DNA from: CANKHA01 sp963731585
GTDB lineage: Bacteria > Pseudomonadota > Alphaproteobacteria > Rhizobiales > Xanthobacteraceae
Reading direction: 5' to 3'
Length of the DNA stretch: 64,000 nt
NCBI GenBank assembly: GCA_963731585.1
Contig: CAVSWC010000013.1
Span: 682,001-746,000, forward strand
The translations under genes and the position numbers were made by a program. Below the pieces are notes generated by a model. The model had not been told where the DNA came from. It saw only the letters and a program-made list of their open reading frames with translations, and did no database searches. This document shows, piece after piece, positions 11,420-21,057 of this stretch (positions are counted from its first letter, which is position 1; the number at the start of each line of letters is the position of its first letter).

Positions 11420-12461
11420 TTAGGAGGCCTTGGCGGTGCAGGATTCAAACCCGATCTGCAATGCGTTCTGGTCCAGATTGCGGCCGATGAAGACCAGCCG
11501 GCTGTAGCGCGGCTCGTCCGGCTTCCAGGGGCGCTGCAGGTCGCCTTCCAGCATCATGTGCACGGCCTGGAACACCAGCCGCGCGGCTCTCGCCCTTCAC
11601 GTCGATGATGCCCTTGGCGCGCAGGATGTCCGGACCCTGCGATTGCACGACATAGGTCAAGCCAGTCGCTGATCTTGCCGCCGATCCATCGGAGTCTGCG
11701 AGGTGAGCGAGATGCTGCTGATGCCGGCGTCGTGCTCGTGGTCGTGCGCGTGCATGATCGTTGTGGTCGTGCTCGCAATGCTCGTCATGCACGTGGCCGG
11801 CTTCGCCATGTGCGGGCTCGAGGAAGTCCGGCTCGAGCGCGACGATGCGGTCGATGTCGAAGCCGCCGCGTCCCAGCACCTTGTCGAGCGGCACATTGGA
11901 GCGTTGCGCGCGGTGGATCGGCGCCAGCGGATTGAGCTTGCGCAGCCGCGCTTCGATCTCGCGCAGCTCCTCGTCGGTGACGAGCTCGGTCTTGTTGAGC
12001 ACGATCTGGTCGGCGAAGGCGATCTGCTCGGCGGCTTCCCGGCTGTCGGCCAGCCGCAGCAGGATGTGCTTGGCGTCGACCACGGTGGTGACGGAATCGA
12101 GCGCGGTGCGTTCCTGCAGAAAGCGAATCGACGAAGAAGGTCTGCGCCACCGGTCCGGGGTCGGCCAGGCCGGTCGTCTCCACCACGATCGCGTCGAAAT
12201 TGCCCGCGCTTGGCCAGCAGGCCGTGCATGCGTCTTGATCAGGTCGCCGCGCACGGTGCAGCAGATGCAGCCGTTGTTCATCTCGAACAGCTCTTCGTCG
12301 GTGTTCAGGATCAGGTCGTTGTCGATGCCGATCTCGCCGAACTCGTTGACGATCACGGCGTAGCGGCGGCCGTGGTCCTCGGAGAGGATGCGGTTGAGCA
12401 GCGTGGTCTTGCCGGCGCCGAGATAGCCGGTGAGCACGGTCACGGGAATGCGTTCAGTCAT
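11420..12461 (-). CDS. CobW/COG0523 G3E-family GTPase, metal chaperone (several frameshifts)
   Basis: GTP-dependent metal insertion protein. Walker A GYLGAGKTT at residues 12-20, the metal-binding CICC motif near residue 70, VVETTGLADP, and the NKTE guanine-specificity motif are present. A His/Asp-rich loop (HVHDEHCEHDH and following) near residue 230 is typical of zinc-related members. The C-terminal CobW domain ends at a TAA at 11420. The reading frame is broken about seven times by single extra bases between 11590 and 12230, yet each segment is well conserved, so the gene is probably intact in the organism. Metal and client protein cannot be told from the sequence. Confidence 0.85.
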
Positions 12462-12596
12462 TGTTCCTTCGATCGGGGCTGGCGGAAGTCTACATATAAC
12501 CTTGCTTTACTGCGGCGTCACGGCCCCGGTTGGGGCGTTGAGAAAACCTGCCCTTCAACCGATACTCGGGAGGTAAAGCCGGGGAGTTCAGGCGGG

Positions 12597-13892
12597 ATGG
12601 ACGGTATGCTCATGCAGGCGCTGCGGCGCGTCGTCAAGGTGCGCCCAGATGAAGCCCGCGCGATGCTCTGGGCCTTCGTCTATTTCTTCTGCCTTTTGTC
12701 GAGCTACTACATCCTGCGCCCCTTGCGCGACGAAAGCGGGGTCGCGGCCGGCGTCGGCAACCTGCAGTGGCTGTTCACCGGCACCTTCTTCGTCATGCTG
12801 GCGGCGGCCCCGCTGTTCGGCGCCCTGGTCACGCGGGTGCCGCGACGGCGCTTCATCCCCTGGGTCTACCGCTTCTTCGCCGCCAGCCTGCTGCTGTTTT
12901 TCGCGCTCGGGCATCTGGCTCCCAAACAGTCTTATGTGGCAGGCGCCTTCTTCATGTGGGTCAGCGTCTTCAACCTGTTCGTGGTGACGGTGTTCTGGGG
13001 GTTTATGGCCGATCTGTTCAGCAACGAGCAGGGCAAGCGGCTGTTCGGCTTTATTGCGGCAGGCGGGTCGGCGGGAGCCTTGATCGGGCCTGCGCTGACG
13101 GCAGGCCTGGCGGTGCCGCTAGGTCCGGTAAACCTGCTGCTGATCTCGGCCCTGCTCCTGGAAGCCGCCGTGCAATGCGTGCGGCAAATCCTTCGAACGC
13201 CGCAGGCGCAAAAGCCGGCAGAATACACCGCCGCCCAGTCTGCAAATGACGAGGTCATTGGCGGCGGCATTCTGGCCGGGCTGACCGAGATCGCGCGCTC
13301 GCCTTTCCTGCTGCTGATCTGCGCGCATGTGCTGCTGCTGTCGCTCACCAGCACCTTCCTTTATTTCCAGCAGGCCTCGATCGTCTCCGCAGCTTTCAAC
13401 GATCCCGCCGAGCGCACGCGGGTGTTTGCTTTGATCGATTTTTCGGTTGGTCTCGTCACCATCGTGCTGCAACTCACCGTCACCGGGCGCGTGCTGGTGC
13501 GGCTTGGCGTCGGCGTCGCGCTTGCCTCGCTGGCGTTCGTCACCATGGGCGGCTTCCTGGCGCTCGCGCTGGTCCCGACGCTGGCTGTGGTTGTTGTTTT
13601 CCAGGCGCTCAAGCGCGCGGCGGAGTTCGGCTTCGCCAATCCGGCACGCGAGACCTTGTTCACCGTTGTCACCCGCGAGCAGAAATACAAGGCCAAGAGC
13701 GTGATCGACACCGCGGTGTTCCGCGGCGGAGACGCGGTCAACGGCTGGATCTATGCCGGGCTGCGCGCGCTCGGGCTCGATCTGTCCGGCATAGCGCTGG
13801 TAGCGGTGCCGATCTCGGCCGCCTGGGCTGCGCTGTTATTGCTCATCGGGCGCAAGCAGGAGCGGCTGGCGCAAAGGCAGCCCGCGCAATAA
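12597..13892 (+). CDS. MFS-like / ATP-ADP translocase-like membrane carrier
   Basis: About 431 residues with roughly 11-12 hydrophobic segments. The N-terminal block (FVYFFCLLSSYYILRPLRDESG) resembles the start of the nucleotide translocase (Npt/Tlc) superfamily proteins found in free-living proteobacteria, followed by NLQWLFTGTFF and ADLFSNEQGKRLFG. The start is placed at the ATG at 12597 (MDGMLMQALRR); the frame is open far upstream but that stretch is antisense to the CobW gene. The substrate is unknown: nucleotide exchange is typical of intracellular parasites, and free-living homologues are mostly uncharacterised. It stands alone between the CobW gene and the aldo/keto reductases. Confidence 0.75.
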   Translation: MDGMLMQALRRVVKVRPDEARAMLWAFVYFFCLLSSYYILRPLRDESGVAAGVGNLQWLFTGTFFVMLAAAPLFGALVTRVPRRRFIPWVYRFFAASLLLFFALGHLAPKQSYVAGAFFMWVSVFNLFVVTVFWGFMADLFSNEQGKRLFGFIAAGGSAGALIGPALTAGLAVPLGPVNLLLISALLLEAAVQCVRQILRTPQAQKPAEYTAAQSANDEVIGGGILAGLTEIARSPFLLLICAHVLLLSLTSTFLYFQQASIVSAAFNDPAERTRVFALIDFSVGLVTIVLQLTVTGRVLVRLGVGVALASLAFVTMGGFLALALVPTLAVVVVFQALKRAAEFGFANPARETLFTVVTREQKYKAKSVIDTAVFRGGDAVNGWIYAGLRALGLDLSGIALVAVPISAAWAALLLLIGRKQERLAQRQPAQ

Positions 13893-13915
13893 ATTGACCT
13901 CAGGAGGACCACGCA

Positions 13916-14920
13916 ATGACCAAATCACATCCCCTCGCGCCGATGACGCGCCAGCAATTCCTCAAGCTGACCGCGGCCGCCGGCGGCGTGCTGGCTGCAG
14001 ATGGATTGCTTGGCCCGCTCGGTTCGGCTCTAGCGCAAGGCGGGCCGGTCTACGATCCAGCCGTCTCCGCGAAGCCGGTGCGGACGAAGCCGATCCCGTC
14101 GAGCGGCGAGGCTCTGCCGATCATCGGCATGGGAACGGCGGTGGTCTACGAGATCGAGATCAGCGATCCGAAATTCCCGACCTTGGTGGAATCGGTGCGC
14201 GCTTTCCTGCAAGGCGGCGGCAAGCTGATCGACACCGCACCGACCTATGGTCGCGCTGAACCGAATCTCGGCGAAATCTTCAAGCGCACCGGGCTGCGCG
14301 ACAAGGCCTTCCTCGCCACCAAGATCAGCCTGCGGGGCGACAATCGCGAGAAAGAGGGCATCGAGCAGGTTGCCGCCTCGATGAAGGATCTCGGGACTGA
14401 CCATTTCGAGCTGCTGCAGGTGCACAACATCCGCGACTGGAAGGTCCAGCTCAAAACCATCCGGCGCATGAAGGACGAAGGCAAGGTGAAATATGTCGGC
14501 ATCACCACGTCGTTCGAGAATAGCTATGCGGAATACGAGCAGATCCTGAAGACCGAGAAGCTCGATTTCGCGCAGATCGACTATGCCCTGGACAATCGCA
14601 AGGCAGAGGCCCGCATCCTGCCGCTGGCGAAGGAGCGCGGCGTCGCGGTGCTCACGGCGCTGCCGTTCGGCCGCAACCGGCTCCTGTTGCAGGCGCGCGG
14701 CAAGGAAATCCCTGCATGGGCGAAAGAGGAGCTCGATTGCTCGAGCTGGGCGCAGTACTTCCTGAAATTCCTGCTCGGCCACCCGGCGATCGCGGTTGTC
14801 ATCCCAGGCACCGACCGGCCGGAATATGCCGTGGACAATCTCTATGCCGGGCGCGGGCGCATTCCGAACGAACAGCAGCGTCAGCGCATGCTGGCGGATT
14901 GGGAAAAGCTCGCAGGCTGA
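13916..14920 (+). CDS. Exported aldo/keto reductase, copy 1
   Basis: 334 residues. The N-terminus (TRQQFLKLTAAAGGV then a small-residue stretch ending ALAQ) looks like a Tat signal peptide whose second arginine is Gln. The AKR fold follows, with tetrad candidates Asp and Tyr in DTAPTYGRAE, Lys in ATKIS and His in LLQVHNI. A strong ribosome site (AGGAGG) precedes the ATG. It is a tandem duplicate of the next gene, with long nearly identical stretches (VHNIRDWKVQLKTIRR, TEKLDFAQIDYALDN). AKRs normally use cytoplasmic NADPH, so an exported form implies a pre-loaded cofactor or another reductant. Substrate unknown. Confidence 0.85.
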   Translation: MTKSHPLAPMTRQQFLKLTAAAGGVLAADGLLGPLGSALAQGGPVYDPAVSAKPVRTKPIPSSGEALPIIGMGTAVVYEIEISDPKFPTLVESVRAFLQGGGKLIDTAPTYGRAEPNLGEIFKRTGLRDKAFLATKISLRGDNREKEGIEQVAASMKDLGTDHFELLQVHNIRDWKVQLKTIRRMKDEGKVKYVGITTSFENSYAEYEQILKTEKLDFAQIDYALDNRKAEARILPLAKERGVAVLTALPFGRNRLLLQARGKEIPAWAKEELDCSSWAQYFLKFLLGHPAIAVVIPGTDRPEYAVDNLYAGRGRIPNEQQRQRMLADWEKLAG

Positions 14921-14932
14921 TGCGGAGTTGCC

Positions 14933-15920
14933 ATGACCGACGCGAGTGATTTCACCTTGACGCGCCAGCGTTTTCTGCAACTGGCGGGCGCTTCGGCGGC
15001 GGCGCTCGCAACGACGCCATTCCAGGTGTTGGCGCAAGGGAGCCCGCAGTACGATCCGGCGGTCAGCGCCAAGCCGGTGCAGACGAGGCCGATCCCGTCC
15101 TCCGGCGAGCAATTGCCGATCATCGGCATGGGCACCTGGGCCGGTGCTGGAAACCCCGATCGGCGATCCGAAATTCCAAACCCTTGTGGAAACCGTGCGC
15201 ATCCTGCTCGATGGCGGCGGCAAGGTCATCGACACCGCGCCGACCTATGGCCGCGCCGAGCCCCACCTCGGCGAAATCTTCAAGCGTACCGGCCTGCGCG
15301 ACAAAGCCTTCATTGCGACCAAGATCAGCCTGCAGGGCAACAATAAGGAGAAGGAGGGCATTGCGCAGGTTGCTCAGTCAATGAAAAACCTCGGCACTAA
15401 TCGCTTCGAGCTTCTACAGGTACACAACATCCGCGACTGGAAGGTCCAGCTCAAAACCATCCGGCGCCTGCAAGACGAAGGCAAAGTGAAATATGTTGGC
15501 ATCACGTCGACATACAAGGATAGCTATCAGGAATACGAGCAGATCCTGCGCACCGAGAAGCTCGATTTCGCGCAGATCGACTATGCCCTCGATAATCGCG
15601 AGGTCGAGAAACGCATCCTGCCGCTTTGCCTGGACCGCGGCGTGACTGTCCTCACGGCCACACCTTTTAGCCAGAACCAGTTGTTCGCCCGCTCGCGCGG
15701 CAAGCCGATCCCGGATTGGGCGAAGAAGGAGCTCGATTGCGCAAGCTGGGCGAATTACTTCCTGAAATATCTGCTCGGCCATCCCGCCGTCGGCGCCGTT
15801 ATTCCCGGCACCGGCCGGCCGGAATATGCCATCGATAATCTCTATGCCGGCCGCGGCCGCATCCCGAATGAGGAACAGCGCAAGCGCATGGTGGCGGATT
15901 GGGAGAAACTCGCGGGCTGA
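14933..15920 (+). CDS. Exported aldo/keto reductase, copy 2 (one frameshift)
   Basis: Tandem paralogue starting 13 bp after copy 1, with a GGAG ribosome site. The N-terminus again has TRQRFLQLAGA followed by a hydrophobic/Ala stretch and VLAQ, a Tat-like signal with Gln at the second Arg position. Frame is lost at about 15146 where GGGCGGTG reads with an extra C; beyond it the AKR domain is complete (DTAPTYGRAE, ATKIS, LLQVHNI) up to the GRIPNEEQRKRM end. The same odd RQ signal in both copies suggests it predates the duplication. Confidence 0.83.
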
Positions 15921-15937
15921 TGATACACCCGCATGAA

Positions 15938-15970
15938 AAACGGCCGGGCAGGGCGCCCGGCCGTTTCTTT
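15938..15970. terminator. Bidirectional rho-independent terminator
   Basis: A perfect 12-bp stem (AAACGGCCGGGC / GCCCGGCCGTTT) with a 5-nt loop, flanked by AAAA on the left and TTTCTTTT on the right. It lies between the convergent AKR copy 2 and the zinc dehydrogenase and can serve both. Confidence 0.85.
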
Positions 15971-15987
15971 TGTGGCTATGAAGCGGC

Positions 15988-17103
15988 TTACGCGTCCAGC
16001 CAGGGCATCAGCGAGGCATGGATCACGTCCGGCACGCCCTTTCCCCCGACTGAGCGGATCGCGAGATCGACATCCTTCAAGGCGAAGCGGTGGGTGGTGA
16101 CCTTCTCCAACGGGAAGCGGTGCGAGGCAAGTTGCGCCAGCGCCAGCTCGCAGGCCTCGTAGCTGTGGCCGCGGGCGCTGTGCATGGTGATGAACTTCAC
16201 CGTGAACTTCTCCAGCGGAAAATTCGGGAACTGCGCCATTTCCCCCTGCACGACGATGGTGCCGCCCTTGCGCTTGAGCGCTTCGATGCCGAGCAGGATC
16301 GGAATGGTGCCGGCGCCGGCGGTGCAGTCGAGTGACACGTCGACGCCCTTGCCCCCGGTGATCTCCATGATCCGTTGCAGCGGATCTTCTTTCTGCACGT
16401 CGATCACATGATCGGCGCCGAGCTCCTTGGCCACCTTCATGCGCGCGCCATCCTTGGAAGTGCCGGTGACGATGATGAGCGAGGCGCCGGCCTGCTTGCA
16501 GATCACGGTCTGCGACAAACCCTGCTGGCCGGGGCCCTGGATGAGTACGGTGGAATCGTATTTGACGCCGCCGTCGAACAGCGACCATTCGACGCCGTTC
16601 GCCATCGGCGTCACCAGGCCCGCCAGCTCCGGCGTGACGTTCTTCGGGACATGGTGCACGACCGCATTCCACGGCAGATAGACGTATTGCGCAAAGCCGC
16701 CCCAGAGGTGAGGCGGCTTCTTGGCTGACGTATAGCCGTAGCGGATGGCGTCCGGATTGGTGCGCCAGTTGGTGTTTTCGCAATGGCGGTATTGCCCCCG
16801 GTGGCACCACTCGCATTTGCCGCACATGACATAGTGCTCAATGAAGACGAGGTCGCCTTCCTTGAAGCCCTTGCGGCGGGTGAATTCGCGGCCGGCCTTT
16901 GCGATGAAGCCGATATTCTCATGGCCCATGATGACCGGATCGTCGGTCGGCGGATGCGCGTAGAGCTTGACGTCGGTGCCGCAGATGCCGGCTACTTCCA
17001 TCTTCAGCAGCGCGGCGTCCTCCGGAATATCCGGCATGGGAAATTCCTGGATTTCGGTCTTGCTCACGCCGGTCCGCACCGCCGCCAATACTTTCTCTGC
17101 CAC
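15988..17103 (-). CDS. Zinc-dependent medium-chain alcohol dehydrogenase
   Basis: 371-residue MDR-family oxidoreductase. Catalytic zinc ligands: Cys in GICGTDVK and the GHE pair in MGHENIG. Structural zinc cysteines sit in CGKCEWCHRGQYRHC near residue 100. A GPGQQG nucleotide loop marks the NAD(P) domain near residue 195. It starts at GTG 17103 with GGAGA upstream. The two aldo/keto reductases converge on it, which suggests alcohol/aldehyde handling, but the substrate cannot be inferred. Confidence 0.87.
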   Translation of the reverse strand: MAEKVLAAVRTGVSKTEIQEFPMPDIPEDAALLKMEVAGICGTDVKLYAHPPTDDPVIMGHENIGFIAKAGREFTRRKGFKEGDLVFIEHYVMCGKCEWCHRGQYRHCENTNWRTNPDAIRYGYTSAKKPPHLWGGFAQYVYLPWNAVVHHVPKNVTPELAGLVTPMANGVEWSLFDGGVKYDSTVLIQGPGQQGLSQTVICKQAGASLIIVTGTSKDGARMKVAKELGADHVIDVQKEDPLQRIMEITGGKGVDVSLDCTAGAGTIPILLGIEALKRKGGTIVVQGEMAQFPNFPLEKFTVKFITMHSARGHSYEACELALAQLASHRFPLEKVTTHRFALKDVDLAIRSVGGKGVPDVIHASLMPWLDA

Positions 17104-17157
17104 TGGTAATCTCCGCTACGACCGCTGGAATTGACGCGCACTCTAGGGCCGACATAG

Positions 17158-17308
17158 AGCGTTTTCAAGCGAAGTGGAATCCGGTTCGCGTGAAGAAAAC
17201 GCGTCATTCATCAAGTTAGGCGCGTACCGCAGATTAGTATACGCAATCTGCGCAGGCTTGATTGCTTCCGCAAAACCGGTGTCCACTTTTGCTGAACGCG
17301 CTCTGGCG
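17158..17308. repeat. Long imperfect palindromic repeat, family D
   Basis: Begins GAGCGTTTTC and ends GAACGCGCTC, with inner segments CGAAGTGGAATCCGGTTCG and AAAACCGGTGTCCACTT that pair roughly. A relative sits at 54338-54480. Such elements are common between genes in Bradyrhizobium-like genomes. It fills most of the 295-bp gap between the zinc dehydrogenase and the next gene, together with whatever promoters they use. Confidence 0.7.
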
Positions 17309-17398
17309 GGTCACGCGCCATTTTTCGTGTCATCTGCCCGTTCCGACCATATATAAGCATCGCGGAGGCCAAATCACGCGACGGGCGCAGGAGACCGG

Positions 17399-17722
17399 AT
17401 GGAAGCGTCATTATCTCTGAAGCTCGGCACGCTGAAAAAGAGCCCGCAACACCTGGAGGCTGCGGACCGGGTGAAGGAATGGACGCGGGAACGCTTCAGC
17501 TTGCCGGAAGACGCCGCGATCCTGGTCACCGAGCTCACCTGCACCATCCAAGGCTGTCCGCCCCTGGAAACCGTGGTGGCCTTCTGGTCCGACCACAAGA
17601 CCCGGCACGATTTCAAGATCTTCAAGCCGATCGAAGAGATCGTCCCGGACGACCTGCCCCCAGCCTGGCTGAAGAACTCCCTCATTTCCGAGGACGACGG
17701 CATCACCTGCGATTGCTGCTGA
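17399..17722 (+). CDS. Small conserved-looking hypothetical protein with C-terminal CDCC
   Basis: 107 residues, acidic, no signal peptide or membrane segment. A central block VTELTCTIQGCPPLETVVAFW and a C-terminal TCDCC give five cysteines, which suggests metal or Fe-S binding or a redox role. Codon use fits the surrounding genes and the frame is unbroken. I do not recognise a named family. It is monocistronic in appearance: palindromic repeats lie on both sides. Confidence 0.65.
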   Translation: MEASLSLKLGTLKKSPQHLEAADRVKEWTRERFSLPEDAAILVTELTCTIQGCPPLETVVAFWSDHKTRHDFKIFKPIEEIVPDDLPPAWLKNSLISEDDGITCDCC

Positions 17723-17723
17723 G

Positions 17724-17775
17724 CTGTCATCCCGGACGGCGAGTGAAACGAGACGATCCGGGCTCGACGCCCGGC
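17724..17775. repeat. Partial palindromic repeat, family C
   Basis: TGTCATCCCGGA and GATCCGGGCTCG resemble the arms of the 22350-22448 element. It follows the small cysteine protein gene directly and could act as its terminator. Confidence 0.4.
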
Positions 17776-17843
17776 GATATTCCAGCTTATAACCAAGCCG
17801 CATCTGCCATCCCGCCTTTATCCACCCGGAGCGCAGCCCACCC

Positions 17844-18795
17844 ATGGCCGGACCCAAGCTGAAGACCGTCACCCGCACCCAAGGCAACAACAAAGCTTTC
17901 AAGGAAGGCGCGGTAAAGCCGAAGACCTTCGAGCCGGAATTCGAGGAAGTGAATCCGCTGATTGCGGCATTCCGCAAGATGGTGCGCGGCAGCGAATACG
18001 ATATTTGCGAGCTGGCGATCACGACTTATATCTGCGCCAAGGAGCACGGCAAGAAGATCACCGCCGTGCCGGTCTTCCTGGTGCGCGGCTTCCACCACGG
18101 CGCCATCCTGGTCAACACCAAGGCCGGCATCCGCACGCCCGAAGGACCTGGAAGGCAAAAAGATCGGCGTCGCCCGCGGCTTTACCGTCACCACCGGCGT
18201 CTGGGTCCGCAGCGTGCTGCATGACGAATACGGCGTCGACCTTTCGAAGGTTACCTGGGTCCTTTCGGGCGACGAGCATGTGGCGGAGTGGCAGCGGCCG
18301 GCCAATGTCGTTCCGATCCCCGAAGGCAAGAAGATCGAAGACATGCTGATCTCCGGCGAACTCGTTGCCGCCATCGGCGTGGATGTCGATCATCCGGACG
18401 TGAAGCCGCTTATCCCGGATGGCGAACACGAAGGGCTTAAGGCCTTCAACAACCGCGGGCATTTCCCGATCAACCATACGGTGGTGATCAAGGACGAGCT
18501 CCTCGAGAAATATCCCGATCTCGCCGCCGACGTGTTCAACGCCTTCGCGGAATCGAAGCGGCAGTATGTCGAAAAGCTGAAGGCCGGCCAGATCGAGAAG
18601 ATGACCGATGCCGACAAGACCGCCAAGGCGGTGATGGACGCATCGGGTGGCGCCGATCCGCTGCCTTACGGCATCGAGCCTAACCGCAAGGTGCTGGAAG
18701 ATCTGGTCCAGACCGCGCTCTCCCAGCGCATCATCACCAAGCCGGTTGCAATCGAGGACCTGTTCGCGCCATCGACCCGCAACCTCAAGGGCTAG
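17844..18795 (+). CDS. 4,5-dihydroxyphthalate decarboxylase-like / NMT1-fold protein (one frameshift)
   Basis: About 317 residues when repaired. It has the periplasmic-binding-protein-like fold pattern of NMT1/PhnD-type receptors (DLEGKKIGVARG, GELVAAIG, PINHTVVIKDELL) but no signal peptide. That combination fits the cytoplasmic 4,5-dihydroxyphthalate decarboxylases (Pht5-like), which are built on that fold. An extra G near 18147 breaks the frame between TPKDLEGKK-type residues. It is followed within 30 bp by a LigJ-like hydratase and an HpaI-type aldolase, consistent with an aromatic dicarboxylate pathway. A truncated ABC receptor cannot be excluded. A second member of the family is at 53333-54329. 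Confidence 0.68.
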
Positions 18796-18824
18796 GCGCC
18801 GCGCAACTGTAAGAGACCAGCCTC

Positions 18825-19888
18825 ATGATCATCGACATTCACGGCCACTACACCACCGAGCCGCCGGCGCTCTTCGCCTTCCGCGACAAGCAGCTGGCCG
18901 GCCTCGCCGATTCCGCGCGCAAGCCGAGCACGACCGATCTCGGCGTCACCGACGAGCAGCTGATCCAGAGCGTCCAGCCGCAGATCAAATTCCAGACCGA
19001 GCGCGGCAGCGACCTGACGATCTTCTCGCCGCGCGCCGGCGGCATGGCGCACCACGTCGGCACCGAAGCAGATCAGCAAGGACTGGACGCCGGCTCTCCA
19101 ACGACCTGATCCATCGCATCTGCACGCTGCTGCCGGACAATTTCGTCGCCGTCGGCCAGCTGCCGCAGTCTCCCGGCGTCTCGCCGAAGAACTGCATTCC
19201 CGAGCTGGAGCGGCTCGTCAACGAGCTCGGCTTCGTCGGCGTCAACCTCAATCCCGATCCGTCCGGCGGCTACTGGACCGATCCGCCGCTGACCGACCGC
19301 TACTGGTATCCGCTCTACGAGAAGCTGTGCGAGCTCGACGTGCCGGCGATGATCCACGTGTCATCGTCCTGCAATCCGAACTTCCACCACACCGGCGCGC
19401 ACTACATCAACGGCGACACCACGGCCTTCATGCAGCTGATCCAGGGCAATCTGTTCAAGGACTTCCCGACGCTGCGCTTCGTCATTCCGCATGGCGGCGG
19501 CGCGGTGCCGTACCACTGGGGCCGCTACCGCGGCCTGGCGCAGGACATGAAGCGGCCGCTGCTCGACGGAGCATCTGCTGAAGAACGTCTTCTTCGACAC
19601 CTGCGTCTATCACCTGCCGGGCATCGAGCTGCTCGCCAAGGTGATCCCGGTCGACAACATCCTGTTCGCCTCGGAGATGGTCGGCGCGGTGCGGGGCATC
19701 GATCCGGAGACCGGCCACTACTACGACGACACCAAGCGCTACGTCGACCAGGTGCAGCGCCTGAGCGAGACGGACCGCTACAAGATCTTCGAAGGCAATG
19801 CCCGCCGGGTCTATCCGCGCCTCGACACGCTGCTGACAAGCGCGGCAAGCCTGGCAAGAAAGCTGAACGTGCGCCGCATGAGCCGTGA
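18825..19888 (+). CDS. ligJ: Amidohydrolase-2 family, 4-oxalomesaconate hydratase (LigJ)-like (frameshifts)
   Basis: TIM-barrel metal-dependent hydro-lyase of about 350 residues. Seen: the metal-binding start MIIDIHGHYTTEPP, PRAGGMAHH, VGVNLNPDPSGGYW, the metal His in MIHVSSSCN, PHGGGAVPYHWGR, FDTCVYH, and the C-terminal FASEMVGAVRG followed by GNARRVYPRL. This pattern is that of 4-oxalomesaconate hydratase in the protocatechuate 4,5-cleavage pathway. Extra bases near 19069, 19091 and 19568, plus a net shift near 19850, break the frame; the segments join perfectly in order. The end at 19888 follows the Lys/Arg-rich tail (GKPGKKAERAP). Confidence 0.72.
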
Positions 19889-19920
19889 CGCCATCGCAAC
19901 GGGTCCGATTGACGCTTGCC

Positions 19921-20805
19921 ATGACGGATTGTACAATGCCGTCATTCCCCGCCTGAACGGCATCATCCGCGCGCTCGAATCCGGCCAGCCCGCCTTCGCG
20001 CTCTTCGCGCCGCTGCGAGGCCGGACACGGCGATCGCCCTGCAATCGTCGAAATACGACGGCGTCATCTTCGAGGGCGAGCACCGGCCCTGGGACATCCA
20101 GGCGCTGCGCGACACGCCTGCAGTATCTGCTCAACCGCGGGCAGATCGCGACAGCCGGCATCGGTCGCGCCGGCGATGACGCCGATCGTGCGCATTCCCG
20201 CCGAACGGCGTCGAGAAGAACCAGTTCCTCGCCAAGCAGGCGCTCGACCTCGGCTGCTACGGCGTCGTCTGGCCGCATGTCTAGCACGGTGGAGGAGGCC
20301 TACAACGCGGTCGCCGCCTGCCGCTATCCGCGCCTGAAGGACAAGCCGCTCTACGAGCCGGCCGGCATCCGCGGCGACGGGCCGACGCACGCGGCGCGCT
20401 ACTGGGGCGTCACCCAGCAGGAATATTACGAGCGCGCCGACGTCTGGCCGCTCGACCCGAAGGGCGAGATCCTGGTGGTGATCCAGATCGAGGACACCGC
20501 GGGCATCGAACAACCTGGACGACATGCTGAAGAACGTGCCGGGCATCGGCGTGGTGCTGATCGGCGAGGGCGACTTCTCGCAGGAACTGGGCATCCCGCG
20601 CCAGACCGAGCACAAGATCATGATGGATATCAAGGCCGAGCTGCTGTCGATCTGCAAGCAACATGACGTTATCGCTGCGCATCCGCATGTGGAGGCGTTC
20701 AACGCCGAGCAGGTGATCGCCGAAGGCTGGCGTTATCTATGCTGCGGCGCGCCGCGCAGCTACGCGAGCCTGGAAAAGGCGAGAGGGATTGCTGGACGGA
20801 AGTAA
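19921..20805 (+). CDS. HpcH/HpaI-family class II aldolase (multiple frameshifts)
   Basis: Repaired, this reads LNGIIRALESGQPAFALF, then YDGVIFEGEHRPWD, LDLGCYGVVWPHV, VVIQIEDTAG and GIGVVLIGEGDFSQELG, the standard order of HpcH/HpaI aldolases with the metal-binding Glu in QIED and Asp in EGDFS. It would cleave a 4-hydroxy-2-oxo acid into pyruvate or oxaloacetate plus a second fragment. It follows the LigJ-like gene, the right place for 4-carboxy-4-hydroxy-2-oxoadipate cleavage (LigK function) by a different aldolase family. Seven or more single extra bases lie between 19940 and 20515. The true start is uncertain: ATG at 19921 or 19936. Confidence 0.68.
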
Positions 20806-20811
20806 ATCCGT

Positions 20812-20943
20812 CCTCATCCTGAGGAGCGCCATTCGCAGGTTGTTGGCGTATGACAGCCGCGCGTAGGCGCGTCTCGAAGGACGAGGACGGCCCGCGCGGC
20901 CCATCCTTCGAGGCTCGCTTCGCTCGCACCTCAGGATGAGGTC
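20812..20943. repeat. Palindromic repeat, family B
   Basis: Outer arms CCTCATCCTGAGGAGC and CCTCAGGATGAGG, with an inner CTCGAAGGACGAGG / CCATCCTTCGAGG pair, form a large hairpin between the aldolase and the Rieske oxygenase gene. Relatives lie at 22880-23027 and 39950-40004. Confidence 0.8.
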
Positions 20944-21057
20944 GTGTTTTGAGGTGGTTGCCGGATTCACTTGCCCCGTCCTTTCGGGTTTTCTAAATTA
21001 CAGCCCGAAACCGCGTTCCGCATGACGGAACGCCAGCAACGCTCACGGAAAAATTCC

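Noticed and set aside
11703..12596. N-terminal extension of the membrane carrier gene
   Set aside because: This open stretch is antisense to the CobW gene; the translated sequence mirrors it and shows no protein features.
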